A program made the position numbers and the translations under genes. The notes under the pieces are model-generated. The model was not told where the DNA came from and did no database searches. It saw only the letters and a program-made list of their open reading frames with translations. A stretch of DNA of 62,217 bases, taken from positions 302,683 to 364,899 of the forward strand of contig NZ_JAATHD010000005.1 in the NCBI RefSeq assembly GCF_011947265.1, given 5' to 3'. This stretch comes from Paenibacillus sp. HB172176 (GTDB taxonomy: Bacteria > Bacillota > Bacilli > Paenibacillales > Paenibacillaceae). Positions 26,270 through 35,076 of this stretch are shown here, piece by piece. How positions within the stretch are numbered: position 1 is the stretch's first letter; each line of letters begins with the position of its first letter.

Positions 26270-28016
26270 CATCATGCTCCTCTGCTATTCGATTTAGTTG
26301 GAGTTCGCGGGAAGGCCACTTTAAGATGACTTTCAATCCGCCAAGATGGGATTCTTCCAATTGCAGACCAGCTTCCTTGCCATAGGTTTGCTTGACGCGC
26401 TGATAGACATTCCACAAGCCAACGCCATGTTCCTCCGATTCGGGCAGCATCCAGGCGTTTCTTAACGCTTCCTTCTCGGGATGCGACAGTCCGTTGCCGT
26501 TATCATCCACCTCAATGTGAATGAAGCCTGCTCTGATTCCTGCCGTTATGTGAATTTCGCCCAAGCCAGGCTTTGGTTCGATGCCATGCTCCATGGCATT
26601 CTCAACAATAGGCTGAAGCAGCAGTCGAGGCATCTGCATATCACCTAATTGCTCATCTATATCGAATTGATATCGCAGACGATTCATGCGGAGATTCTGT
26701 ATGTTCAAATAATTGCGAATCAAAGAAACCTCATCGTTTAACGTTGTTTTCCCTTGCTCCATTCTTGTGCTGTATCGATAATAATCACCAAGATCGAGGG
26801 CCATGGCTATAACGGATTTGGTATCGCCGACGCTTGCTTTGTTCTTGATGAAATATAAGCAATTATATAAAAAGTGGGGATTGATTTGAGCTTGCAATTG
26901 TTTTAATACAGCTTCTTTGGTTTGCAGCTTCTCTTGGTATACATTCACGATTAATTCCTCAATCTGTTCGGCCATTTTGTTAAACCGAACAAACAAGAAG
27001 CTGAATTCATTGCGAACTTGACGCAGTCTTGTCGAATAATCCCCGATATGAATGCGTTGCATGCCTCGAATCAACTCCTTGATCGGGACCTGTACGTTTC
27101 GATACAACAGCAGAGATGCGAAGAAGCAACACAGGAAGATAGAGAGAATAGAAGCGTAGAACCACATCCGGCTTTTGGAGATGGGTGTCAGAATTTCTTC
27201 AAATGGCACATAGTCGACCAAATACCAACCGAGCGTATCTGAATAGATATAGTGAACCCAATACAAATTGCCGTCAATGCGGCTTGTAAAATGATCTTCA
27301 TTGCCTTGTATACGTTTCGAAATTTCAGGTAATAAGCTTTGAATACGCGGATCTTCATTTCCGTTTTTGTTTATTGTCTGATTCGAAGAATGGTAGAGAA
27401 AGGCTCCTCCGTTATTGCTGGAGGTATAGTTATCCAGCATGCTTGCAATATTATCCCCGGGGAACTTGATTTCCAAGATGAGTCTTGCGTTCTGTGGCTG
27501 CTCTACGGCTGTGACCGGGTCGACGATGTATTTGATGAATGTAGAAGTACCGGATTCTTCTGCGCTCTCATAATGCCAGGATCGCCACATTTCCGTATGC
27601 GAGAGATCGGGAAAGCTTTGATACTCGGAGAAAGAAGCGACTGCTTGTTTGGCAGGAGGGGATAGAATGGTTACCGTGTTTTTCCATATGCCTGAGATGG
27701 CCAGCAATTGAAGTTTCTCTTCTATCGATGTTCGCATCTTGATAGAGTTATACGCATTTAAATCCTCGGCCATATCCCGGAATTCCAGAATATCCGGATC
27801 GCGGCTAAGGGTGATGGCATAGGTAGACAGTTGATCAGCTTGAGCGTCTACCTGATTCAGGAAGAAGTGGGCATTGCTCGCTATATATTCCTGCACTTCA
27901 TGCTTGACAACGGCTTCACTGATACGATTCGAATAGCTGTAGCTGGTCAGGATCGGTATCATCATCAGAAAGATCAGAATGTTGATTTTCATAAAAATAC
28001 TGATGCGTCTCTCCAT
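26247..28016 (-). CDS. YesM-type sensor histidine kinase
   Basis: 589 residues from the ATG at 28016, chosen because AAAGGA is 8 nt upstream; an ATG at 28025 falls inside that RBS. Membrane span at about 8-26, extracellular dCache sensor, second span near 285-305, HAMP, then a His_kinase domain with the phospho-acceptor in LQAQINPHFLYNCLYFI. The HATPase has N-box NAMEHGIEP and G-boxes DDNGNGL and GVGLWN. Partner of the overlapping response regulator. Kinases of this type sense sugars outside the cell or interact with binding proteins. Confidence 0.93.
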   Translation of the reverse strand: MERRISIFMKINILIFLMMIPILTSYSYSNRISEAVVKHEVQEYIASNAHFFLNQVDAQADQLSTYAITLSRDPDILEFRDMAEDLNAYNSIKMRTSIEEKLQLLAISGIWKNTVTILSPPAKQAVASFSEYQSFPDLSHTEMWRSWHYESAEESGTSTFIKYIVDPVTAVEQPQNARLILEIKFPGDNIASMLDNYTSSNNGGAFLYHSSNQTINKNGNEDPRIQSLLPEISKRIQGNEDHFTSRIDGNLYWVHYIYSDTLGWYLVDYVPFEEILTPISKSRMWFYASILSIFLCCFFASLLLYRNVQVPIKELIRGMQRIHIGDYSTRLRQVRNEFSFLFVRFNKMAEQIEELIVNVYQEKLQTKEAVLKQLQAQINPHFLYNCLYFIKNKASVGDTKSVIAMALDLGDYYRYSTRMEQGKTTLNDEVSLIRNYLNIQNLRMNRLRYQFDIDEQLGDMQMPRLLLQPIVENAMEHGIEPKPGLGEIHITAGIRAGFIHIEVDDNGNGLSHPEKEALRNAWMLPESEEHGVGLWNVYQRVKQTYGKEAGLQLEESHLGGLKVILKWPSRELQLNRIAEEHDDVQSPDC

Positions 28017-28060
28017 GCCTATCATCCTTTATCGTGACATCGGTGGAATTCTATTATAGC

Positions 28061-28097
28061 AAAAAGGCAACAAGCCGCGATATACCGCGGCCTGTTG
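28061..28097 (-). terminator. terminator of the beta-helix lyase gene
   Basis: Read on the minus strand: CAACAGGCCGCG / CGCGGCTTGTTG (one mismatch) with a 6-nt loop, then CCTTTTT. It lies about 35 bp after the lyase stop, and a TATAAT (28053-28058, minus) that may serve the kinase operon follows directly. Confidence 0.8.
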
Positions 28098-28131
28098 CTG
28101 TCGAACGATGCGTTCGGGACGGAATGAACGC

Positions 28132-30540
28132 TTAGTCAGCCTCGAATACAATATCCCTGAAATATCCGCCGTTTCCGAAGGTGGAATCAGGCATGTCGCC
28201 CAGCGTTGTGCCAAAGAGGCCGCTGCCGATATAGGTAATTAAATTGCCGTTATTAATCGGCGAATTGAACAATCCGCTTGTGGCTGCGTAATAGTAATCC
28301 GAGCTGGTAGACACATCGACGATATAGTCGGTACCCGCGTCAATAGCCAAATCCGGTATGTCATATTCCTTCCATCCGGCTGTTCCTGAAGCGATATTCC
28401 ACGAATACGGACCGGCTAGCAAGATTCCGTCCGCCTCCCAAATACGCACCTGATGGACGCCGCCCTCCGAGGCTCCCGCATATATTCTTACTTTGGTAAT
28501 CGTTCCGTCGACATTTGCCTGGAACAAAGTTCCGAGCTCATAAGAAGTCGAATCGTTATAGTGATTGGCTGGAACTTCGCTGGTGAAAATCGTCTGTTCT
28601 CCGGAAAGGGGAGTTGGAGACGGCGTTGGCGTTGGAGTCGATGAGTCTGCAACAAAAACAATATCCCTGAAATAGCTGCTGTTATTGTAGGAGGAGCTTG
28701 GAATGGTACCAAGCGTCGTACTGAACAGTCCGCTTCCGATATAAGTGATTAAATCGCCATTGTTGATCGGCGCATCGAACATTCCGTCGGCGGCGGAGTA
28801 ATAATAGTCTGAACTGGTCGATACATCAACGATATAATCCGTATCAGATTCGATTGCCAGATCCGGCATATCGTATACCTTCCATCCGGCTGCTCCTGAA
28901 GAAATGTTCCATGAATACGGACCTGCAAGCAGCGTACCGTCCGCATCCCAGATGCGAACTTGGTGGATGCCGCCTTCTGAAGCGCCGGTGTACGTTCTGA
29001 CATGGGTAATGACTCCGTCTACGCTGGTTTTGAATAGCGTTCCGAGTTCATAGGACAGGTAATCGTTCACATCATCATCGGGCACCTGAGTAGTGAATAT
29101 CGTCTGTCCGTCAGGAGCCGGTGTTGTCGTCGGCGTTGGAGTCGGAGTAGGAGTTGGAGTCGGAGTAGGAGTTGGTGTCGCAGTTGGTGTCGGTGTTGCA
29201 GTGGGCGTCGGTGTCGGCGTCGCTGTGCTGCCGGATTGCAATTCGTAAGCGCCCATATCGACGGCCGCCCCGAAAATACGGGAATTGCCATCCAGATCAT
29301 CGCTGCCCGTACCATATGCGGCGGTTCCCGCATTGACGGAGGGACTGCTGGACTGCAGATGGAAATCCGAACTCGCAGCGTCAACGAACAGCGGATTGAT
29401 GCCAAGCAGATTTCCGTTCGTCGAAGCGGGTACTTCCGTCGAAGCGCCGTCGATTTTATAGGAAGCATTGCCCGGATTATTCATGTCATAGGTCAGGTTG
29501 TTGCGCCAGATAACGTCGCTCATGGCGTCGGTTCCGTAATGGCCGATGAGAATAGCCCGGTTATCCGAAAGCGTAGAGGAATCCGTAACGGCGATGTTGT
29601 TGGCGAGAGTCACGTTGCTTGAGTTCACGACATAGAATTCGCCGCGCCACGTAGCGCCGTCATCTCTCGTGCTGTTCAGGTAGGCCGTATTATTCCTTAC
29701 CGTCACGTTGTCACTAATATACACCTCGATGCCGCGTCCGCCGTTATCATAGGTCAAATTATTCTCGATGAGCGTGGATGCGGCGTATTCGCCAAGCGTG
29801 CTTCCGTTCTGAGTATTTCGTGAATCGTCGAATATAATGCCGTTGCCGTCCGTCTCGGCGGTGCCAGGTAAATTATCGTTGGAGTAGCTGACGTTATTGC
29901 GGATGATATTATGAAATCCGCTGTTGGTGTCCGAGGCGTATGCTTGCCAAATCGATATGCCGCTGCCGGCATAAGGCATGTAGTAGGCGCAATGATAGAC
30001 GGTATTGTTCTCGATGAAACGATAGTCGCCATGATCAAGCTGGATGCAGCTTGCGCCCGTATCGTGAATGATATTGTTGAAGACCTTGGTGTGATGGCCG
30101 CCGTCGAAATGCACGCCGCCGGAATTGGCGCCGGCGCTTAATTCGAAGCCGTTGATTTCAATGTAGCTGGGAGCGCCGTAGAACGGTTCGAGATTATAGC
30201 CGGAACCAAGCGAGGTGGAGTTGATATACGCGCCTCCGGGTACTTCGGATTTGATTGTAATGTAGGCGCTGGAGGTTCCCGATAAAGTGCCCAAATCGAC
30301 GCTTTCGTAATAAGTGCCGCTCTTGACAAGAATCGTGTCTCCCGGACCGACTACGCTCACGGCGTGCGAAATGGTCTGGAAGGGAGAGGTCGAGGTTCCC
30401 GCATTGCTGTCGCTTCCTGTCAAGGATACATAATACGTAGAGCCGGATGCCGCGGCCGGTAGGGCCGCGTAAATCATGAACAGCGTCATGATCAGGAGCA
30501 TTGCGGTCAATCGCAAGCCTTTGTTGTTCCTTGCGTTCAT
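28132..30540 (-). CDS. secreted right-handed beta-helix protein (pectate-lyase-like) with two DUF4082-type modules
   Basis: 802 residues from the ATG at 30540 (AGGAGGAAAAAG upstream); the longer frame lacks a plausible RBS. Signal peptide of about 31 residues ending AAAASG. Residues about 33-435 are a parallel beta-helix with DUF1565-like opening (YYVSLTGSDSNAGTSTSPFQT) and many NN-turns (IENNTVYH, IIRNNVSYSND), as in PL9/PL1-type pectinases. A Thr-Pro linker follows (about 438-480), then two near-identical 150-residue DUF4082-like beta modules with YELGTLF, VHQVRIW and YFRDIVF. The protein should be secreted and act on pectin-like glycans. Catalytic residues were not confirmed. It is divergent from the permeases and shares their promoter region. 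Confidence 0.85.
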   Translation of the reverse strand: MNARNNKGLRLTAMLLIMTLFMIYAALPAAASGSTYYVSLTGSDSNAGTSTSPFQTISHAVSVVGPGDTILVKSGTYYESVDLGTLSGTSSAYITIKSEVPGGAYINSTSLGSGYNLEPFYGAPSYIEINGFELSAGANSGGVHFDGGHHTKVFNNIIHDTGASCIQLDHGDYRFIENNTVYHCAYYMPYAGSGISIWQAYASDTNSGFHNIIRNNVSYSNDNLPGTAETDGNGIIFDDSRNTQNGSTLGEYAASTLIENNLTYDNGGRGIEVYISDNVTVRNNTAYLNSTRDDGATWRGEFYVVNSSNVTLANNIAVTDSSTLSDNRAILIGHYGTDAMSDVIWRNNLTYDMNNPGNASYKIDGASTEVPASTNGNLLGINPLFVDAASSDFHLQSSSPSVNAGTAAYGTGSDDLDGNSRIFGAAVDMGAYELQSGSTATPTPTPTATPTPTATPTPTPTPTPTPTPTPTTTPAPDGQTIFTTQVPDDDVNDYLSYELGTLFKTSVDGVITHVRTYTGASEGGIHQVRIWDADGTLLAGPYSWNISSGAAGWKVYDMPDLAIESDTDYIVDVSTSSDYYYSAADGMFDAPINNGDLITYIGSGLFSTTLGTIPSSSYNNSSYFRDIVFVADSSTPTPTPSPTPLSGEQTIFTSEVPANHYNDSTSYELGTLFQANVDGTITKVRIYAGASEGGVHQVRIWEADGILLAGPYSWNIASGTAGWKEYDIPDLAIDAGTDYIVDVSTSSDYYYAATSGLFNSPINNGNLITYIGSGLFGTTLGDMPDSTFGNGGYFRDIVFEAD
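29119..29226 (-). repeat. Thr-Pro linker microsatellite
   Basis: In-frame array of ACN-CCN codons coding for TP repeats, seen on the plus strand as GTTGGAGTCGGAGTAGGA-type units. It joins the beta-helix to the first DUF4082-like module. Such arrays vary in length between strains by slippage. Confidence 0.85.
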
Positions 30541-30610
30541 TCTTTTTCCTCCTCTTATTTGGTTGGATGCGCTTTCGCCTATATCGTAATCAGCGCGGGA
30601 CAAGAAGGGT

Positions 30611-30697
30611 AGACCAAATATGCAAGATGCATGTTGGATTTTAAAGATTGGAATCAATTATTGAGATATTGACATGAAGGTTGCATATTTGATCTTT
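30611..30697. promoter_or_regulatory. divergent promoter region with shared element (copy 2) and long inverted repeat
   Basis: Core GCAT...TTTAAAGATTGG at 30629-30651, then TTGACA (-35) at 30669, a 17-bp spacer and a poor -10 (ATCTTT, 30692). Copy 2 matches copy 3 at 40 of the first 55 positions with the same 40-bp core-to--35 distance. The core is bracketed by AGACCAAATATGCAA (30611-30625) and TTGCATATTTGATCT (30681-30695), an inverted repeat with one mismatch. This suits one regulator acting on both the lyase gene (minus) and the permease operon (plus). Confidence 0.6.
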
Positions 30698-30765
30698 AAG
30701 AGAGCTCCCGCAGGCTGGTTTAATAGTGAAGTACGGACCATTCAAGAGCGGAGGTGAAGAAGCAT

Positions 30766-31674
30766 ATGGAAGCATCATCAGCAAGCCGATTCAGAAGGAC
30801 ATGGATTTTGTACGCCATGCTGCTGCCGGGCATAGGCTTTGCCCTTGTTTTCAATTACATGCCGATGCTAGGCCTGGTTATGGCCTTTCAGGATTATCAG
30901 CCTTATCAAGGCTTCACGGGCTCGGCGTGGGTTGGATGGAAGCATTTTGAACAGATCTTCACAGATCCCTTTGCCCCAAAAGTAATCGGGAACACGGTAA
31001 TCATCTCCGGGCTGAAAATTATTTTCAATTTGCTGGTACCGCTGGTTTTCGCGCTCCTGTTGAACGAACTCAGGCATATGAAGGTGAAAAGCACGATCCA
31101 AACCCTTGTGTATTTGCCGCATTTTCTGTCGTGGGTCATCCTCTCGGGCATCCTGCTTGATGTGCTGTCTATTCATGGCATCGTGAATGAAATTCTGAAC
31201 AGCTTGTTCGGCGTTTCGCCAATTATGTTCCTCGGGGATGGCGATTGGTTTCGAGTTAGTGTTGTTGCCAGTGATGTCTGGAAGGAATTCGGCTTCAATA
31301 CCATTGTATTTCTCGCGGCATTAACCGCAGTGAATCCTGCTTTATACGAAGCGTCCGAAATCGATGGCGCCAACCGCTGGAAGCAGACTCTGCATGTTAC
31401 GATTCCGGCCATCATGCCTATCGTGGTTGTTGTCGCCACCTTGTCGCTAAGCTCGATACTTAACGGCAGCTTTGACCAGATTTTCAATTTGTACAGCCCA
31501 ATTGTTTATGACAAGGGTGATATTATCGATACCTTTGTTTACCGAACGGCCTTGCAATCCGGTCAGTTCAGCTTTGCGACGGCCGTAGGCATGTTCAAAT
31601 CGGTCGTAGGACTTCTTTTTATAGCTGTTTTCTACAGAATTGCTTACGTTTATGCGGATTATCGTATTTTCTAA
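30766..31674 (+). CDS. ABC sugar permease, LplB type
   Basis: 302 residues from the ATG at 30766 (GGAGGTGA 8 nt upstream; the GTG at 30754 lies inside that site). Six spans; family motifs NYMPMLGLVMAFQDYQP and EAA loop YEASEIDGANRWKQTLHVTIP. First gene of a long plus-strand operon for uptake and breakdown. Its binding protein is probably the lipoprotein at 40497. Confidence 0.92.
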   Translation: MEASSASRFRRTWILYAMLLPGIGFALVFNYMPMLGLVMAFQDYQPYQGFTGSAWVGWKHFEQIFTDPFAPKVIGNTVIISGLKIIFNLLVPLVFALLLNELRHMKVKSTIQTLVYLPHFLSWVILSGILLDVLSIHGIVNEILNSLFGVSPIMFLGDGDWFRVSVVASDVWKEFGFNTIVFLAALTAVNPALYEASEIDGANRWKQTLHVTIPAIMPIVVVVATLSLSSILNGSFDQIFNLYSPIVYDKGDIIDTFVYRTALQSGQFSFATAVGMFKSVVGLLFIAVFYRIAYVYADYRIF

Positions 31675-31686
31675 GGGGGGGCGTGC

Positions 31687-32568
31687 ATGTACTACAAGAC
31701 GCGATCTTACCGCATTTTTTATGCAGCCAATCTTATCTTTCTGCTCGCAGTGTCCATATTGTGCATTCTGCCGATGATTCATATCCTGGCTGTATCGTTT
31801 AGCGGGGCTTCTGCGGCAGACAATCATTTGGTCGGACTTTGGCCGGTTGATTTCAAGCTGGAGGCCTATAAGAAAACAATTGGCAATCCGCTCTATCTGA
31901 ATTCCATCTGGATTTCGGTGAAGCGCGTTTTCTTTGCCACCGGCTTGAGCATGCTGATTACCATTCTAACGGCTTATCCGCTTTCCAAGAGAACTGGAGT
32001 ATTGCAAGGAAGGCCGTTTTTTCTTTGGTTGTTCGTCTTTGCCATGCTATTCACGGGCGGGCTGGTTCCAAGCTATGTGTTGATATCGAAAATCGGCTTG
32101 ATGAATTCATTCTGGGTTCTTGTTTTTCCGAATGCGGTGCAGGTTTATAACGTGATTCTGATGCTTAATTTTTTTCGGGGCATTCCGCGAGAGCTGGAAG
32201 AGGCTGCTTTCATTGACGGAGCCGGCCATCTAAGAACGTTGGTGTTAATCTATCTGCCGTTGTCTCTATCATCGCTTGCCACCCTGTCGCTCTTTACGAT
32301 TGTATTCAATTGGAATGCTTATTTCGACGGATTAATCTATCTCTCGAACCGGGAAGCCTACCCACTCTCGACCTTGCTGAGGACGATTGTCGTACAGATT
32401 GATCCGAGCTCGATCCGCAATCTAAGCACGGATGCCTTGAATCATATGTCGGATCGGACTTTGAAGGCGTCTCAAGTCTTCCTCGGAGCGCTGCCGGTCA
32501 TTATTATCTATCCGTTCTTCCAGCGCTTCTTCGTCAAAGGAGTCGTCCTTGGGGCAGTAAAAGAGTAA
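31687..32568 (+). CDS. ABC sugar permease, LplC/YtcP type
   Basis: 293 residues, 12 bp after its partner permease, with a GGGGGGG-type RBS. Six spans; GGLVPSYVLISKIGLMNS segment and EAA loop LEEAAFIDGAGHLRTLVLIYLPL; C-terminus FVKGVVLGAVKE. Completes the membrane part of the importer. Confidence 0.92.
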   Translation: MYYKTRSYRIFYAANLIFLLAVSILCILPMIHILAVSFSGASAADNHLVGLWPVDFKLEAYKKTIGNPLYLNSIWISVKRVFFATGLSMLITILTAYPLSKRTGVLQGRPFFLWLFVFAMLFTGGLVPSYVLISKIGLMNSFWVLVFPNAVQVYNVILMLNFFRGIPRELEEAAFIDGAGHLRTLVLIYLPLSLSSLATLSLFTIVFNWNAYFDGLIYLSNREAYPLSTLLRTIVVQIDPSSIRNLSTDALNHMSDRTLKASQVFLGALPVIIIYPFFQRFFVKGVVLGAVKE

Positions 32569-32612
32569 AGAGGCTTGAGGAATACGAATGAGTAATCAGG
32601 AGGGGTTATTAA

Positions 32613-33281
32613 ATGAATGCAGCAAAGGAAAACGAACGTATTGAAATCATGACAGCCTCTCTCTATTCGGCTGTTATCAGCGATACATTGGACGATCTGG
32701 GCTATCGCAACCAGGTGATGAGGGAGACGCTTCGTCCGCTTGAGGCAAACGATAAAATTCTGGTCGGAAGAGCAAAAACGATTCTGGCCGCGGATTGCTA
32801 TCATGTGCAGGACAATCCGTATGAGCTGGAGATTAAAGCCATTGACAGCATCAAGCTCGGCGAAGTGGTCGTAGGCTCGACGAATCAATCGGTACGAAAT
32901 GGCTTCTGGGGAGAGCTGCTCTCCACAGCATCGAAGATGCGCGGAGCTCGCGGCGCCGTCGTCGACGGCTTGATTCGTGATACCCGAAAAATTATAGAGC
33001 TTGGATTTCCGGTTTACTGCACGGGGTTCAAGCCCGTTGACTCCAAGGGACGGGGCATCGTCGTGGACTATGATGTTCCCGTAGAGGCGGGTGGCGTAAT
33101 CGTCTATCCAGGCGATATGATCTTCGCCGATCGTGATGGCGTTGTTGTCATTCCGAATGGCCTGGTGGATGAGGTCATTGCCAAAGCTCTGAACAAGGTG
33201 AACGGAGAAAACAATACGAGACGGGAGCTTCTTGAGGGCAGGACGCTGGGCGAGGTCTATGCGAAGTATGGTGTGCTGTAA
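32613..33281 (+). CDS. RraA-family aldolase (HMG/CHA-aldolase-like)
   Basis: 222 residues. RraA-fold protein with the GELLSTASKMRGARGAVVDGLIRD segment; Arg122-Asp123 match the pair needed for metal and substrate binding in 4-hydroxy-4-methyl-2-oxoglutarate aldolases of this family. Those enzymes cleave 2-oxo-4-hydroxy acids to pyruvate and a second carbonyl compound and also decarboxylate oxaloacetate. Directly followed by the dehydrogenase (TAATG overlap). In this operon the likely role is retro-aldol cleavage of a sugar-derived 2-keto-3-deoxy acid. The exact substrate is inference. Confidence 0.82.
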   Translation: MNAAKENERIEIMTASLYSAVISDTLDDLGYRNQVMRETLRPLEANDKILVGRAKTILAADCYHVQDNPYELEIKAIDSIKLGEVVVGSTNQSVRNGFWGELLSTASKMRGARGAVVDGLIRDTRKIIELGFPVYCTGFKPVDSKGRGIVVDYDVPVEAGGVIVYPGDMIFADRDGVVVIPNGLVDEVIAKALNKVNGENNTRRELLEGRTLGEVYAKYGVL

Positions 33282-34315
33282 TGAAGGCCTTGGTCTGGAG
33301 CAGAGATGAGAGCATAGAAAAAGTGGACAATTTGCCCGAGCCCTCCATTCGGTCGAGCGAGCTTCTCGTAAGGGTGAAGGCTGCGGGAGTATGCATCACT
33401 GATATTCATATGATTCGAGGAGAATTGAATTTTGCAGAGCCGCCGTGGATTCTGGGTCATGAGATTTCCGGTGTCGTCGAGAGGACGGGCTCTGATGTTC
33501 AGGGCTGGAAGCCTGGCGATCGGGTTGTCGTGGACCCGGTTGTCGCGTGCGGACACTGCAAGTCTTGTCTTACCGGGAAGAAATATTGGTGCGAGGAGGG
33601 CGGAGAGCTTGGCACGACCCGCGGCTCGGGCGGGTATGGCGAGCTTATTGTGGTCAAAGCGGATAATTTGTACCGCATGCCGGCTGCGATGTCCTTCGCC
33701 GAAGGAGCGATGATGGAGCCGCTGAACTGCACGCTGGGAGCGATTGAACGGGTATTGTCCCTTGTCGGGGCGAATGTCATTGTATTTGGCTCGGGGCCTG
33801 CAGGGCTTCTGTTCGTTCAGCTTGCGAAGGCATACGGGGCCGCGACGGTTACGCTGATTGGCAAGGAAGACTATCGGCTTGCGCTGGGCTCGAGGCTTGG
33901 AGCTGATGTGACGGTTTGCTTGAACAGCGAGTCGCTCGAAACGCTTGGCGATAACCAATATGATGTCGCCATCGAAGCATCGGGCAACCCGCAGGCGGTG
34001 GAGGATTGCTTTCACTTCGTAAGCAGGAGCGGGACGGTTGTTCTCTATGGCTTGCATGGCTCAGGGGAGAAAACAATCGACAGCGACAGAATTGTCGGCA
34101 AGGATCTGACGGTGGTGACCTGCATCTCCGCGCCATTGCTTTGGGATAAGGGACTGCGCCTTGTCTCGGCAGGAAAGATCGACTTAGGATCAATGATCTC
34201 CCATCACGTCAGCTTCGATCAGGCAGAGAACGTTCTTGGGCAGATTGTGGGGGGCACGCTGCAGCATTATACGAAAGCCATGATTCACTATGCAGGGGAG
34301 GGGGAGAAGCGATGA
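33281..34315 (+). CDS. zinc-dependent alcohol/polyol dehydrogenase (MDR family)
   Basis: 344 residues. Catalytic zinc ligands Cys38 and His60-Glu61 (ILGHEISG), structural zinc Cys90, Cys93, Cys96 and Cys104, and Rossmann motif VIVFGSGPAGLLFVQLAKAYGA near 160-185. Related to sorbitol/threonine/galactitol dehydrogenases. It overlaps the aldolase gene by 1 nt and the deacetylase by 4 nt, so expression is tightly coupled. Probable job: NAD(P)-linked oxidation of a sugar or sugar alcohol carbon in the catabolic route. Confidence 0.9.
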   Translation: MKALVWSRDESIEKVDNLPEPSIRSSELLVRVKAAGVCITDIHMIRGELNFAEPPWILGHEISGVVERTGSDVQGWKPGDRVVVDPVVACGHCKSCLTGKKYWCEEGGELGTTRGSGGYGELIVVKADNLYRMPAAMSFAEGAMMEPLNCTLGAIERVLSLVGANVIVFGSGPAGLLFVQLAKAYGAATVTLIGKEDYRLALGSRLGADVTVCLNSESLETLGDNQYDVAIEASGNPQAVEDCFHFVSRSGTVVLYGLHGSGEKTIDSDRIVGKDLTVVTCISAPLLWDKGLRLVSAGKIDLGSMISHHVSFDQAENVLGQIVGGTLQHYTKAMIHYAGEGEKR

Positions 34316-35055
34316 GAATACTGGCGATTGGCGCGCATCCGGATGACATCGAATTGCAATGCGGAGGAACGCTCGCTTTGTATGCGAGGCAAGGCCATGC
34401 TGTGTACATGGCGGTATCGACCAATGGAGACAAGGGCAACCACGATGTGGAGCCGGCTCGCCTTGCCGAGCTTCGGAAGGCCGAGTTCGAGGCATCTTGC
34501 GCTGAGCTGGGGGCAACGCCGATCTGGATGGGCTTCGAAGATGAATACCTTGTTAACGATCTATCCGCCAGACTGAAATTCGTTGATGTTATTCGCAGCG
34601 TTGATCCTGATTTGGTCATTACGCATGATCCCAACGACTATCATCCCGATCATCGCTATACGAATCAGTTGGTATGGGACGCGATAACACTCGCCGGTGT
34701 ACATCACGTGAAGACGGAGTATGCGGCGACCAAACGTCAAGTGACTTTGTATTATATGGATAATCTTGGGGGGATTAACTTCCAGCCTGCTGAATTTGTG
34801 GACATTTCAGAGGTGATAGACATCAAGAAGCAAGCACTCGCCAAGCATGAGAGTCAAACGAGGATTTTCCGCGAGCTGCTGAATATAGACTTGCTCGATG
34901 TCGTGGAGACGATCGGGAAGTTCAGAGGATACCAAGCGGGCTGCGCTTACGGGGAAGGATTTCGCAAGGTGGAGGCCTGGTACCGCGGCGTCACTAAGCG
35001 CTTGCTTCCGGAAAGCAAAGGTCCTTCATCCTTTCAATATAACAATCTGACATAG
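34312..35055 (+). CDS. PIG-L/LmbE-family deacetylase
   Basis: 247 residues. Zinc motif AHPDDIE at residues 8-14 and second-site HDPNDYHPDH near 104-113, both normal for the family, which removes N-acetyl groups from GlcNAc-type compounds (also MshB and BshB). ATGA overlap with the dehydrogenase. Not beside bacillithiol genes, so a catabolic deacetylase acting on the imported sugar is more likely than BshB. Confidence 0.88.
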   Translation: MRILAIGAHPDDIELQCGGTLALYARQGHAVYMAVSTNGDKGNHDVEPARLAELRKAEFEASCAELGATPIWMGFEDEYLVNDLSARLKFVDVIRSVDPDLVITHDPNDYHPDHRYTNQLVWDAITLAGVHHVKTEYAATKRQVTLYYMDNLGGINFQPAEFVDISEVIDIKKQALAKHESQTRIFRELLNIDLLDVVETIGKFRGYQAGCAYGEGFRKVEAWYRGVTKRLLPESKGPSSFQYNNLT

Positions 35056-35076
35056 GAAGAAGAGGGGGGCGCATCG

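Noticed and set aside
29119..29226. GTTGGAGTCGGAGTAGGA repeats as a regulatory array
   Set aside because: They code in frame for a Thr-Pro linker of the secreted lyase.
34312..35055. BshB (bacillithiol deacetylase) assignment for the PIG-L protein
   Set aside because: The gene is embedded in a sugar operon with overlapping neighbours and no bacillithiol genes, so a catabolic deacetylase fits better.
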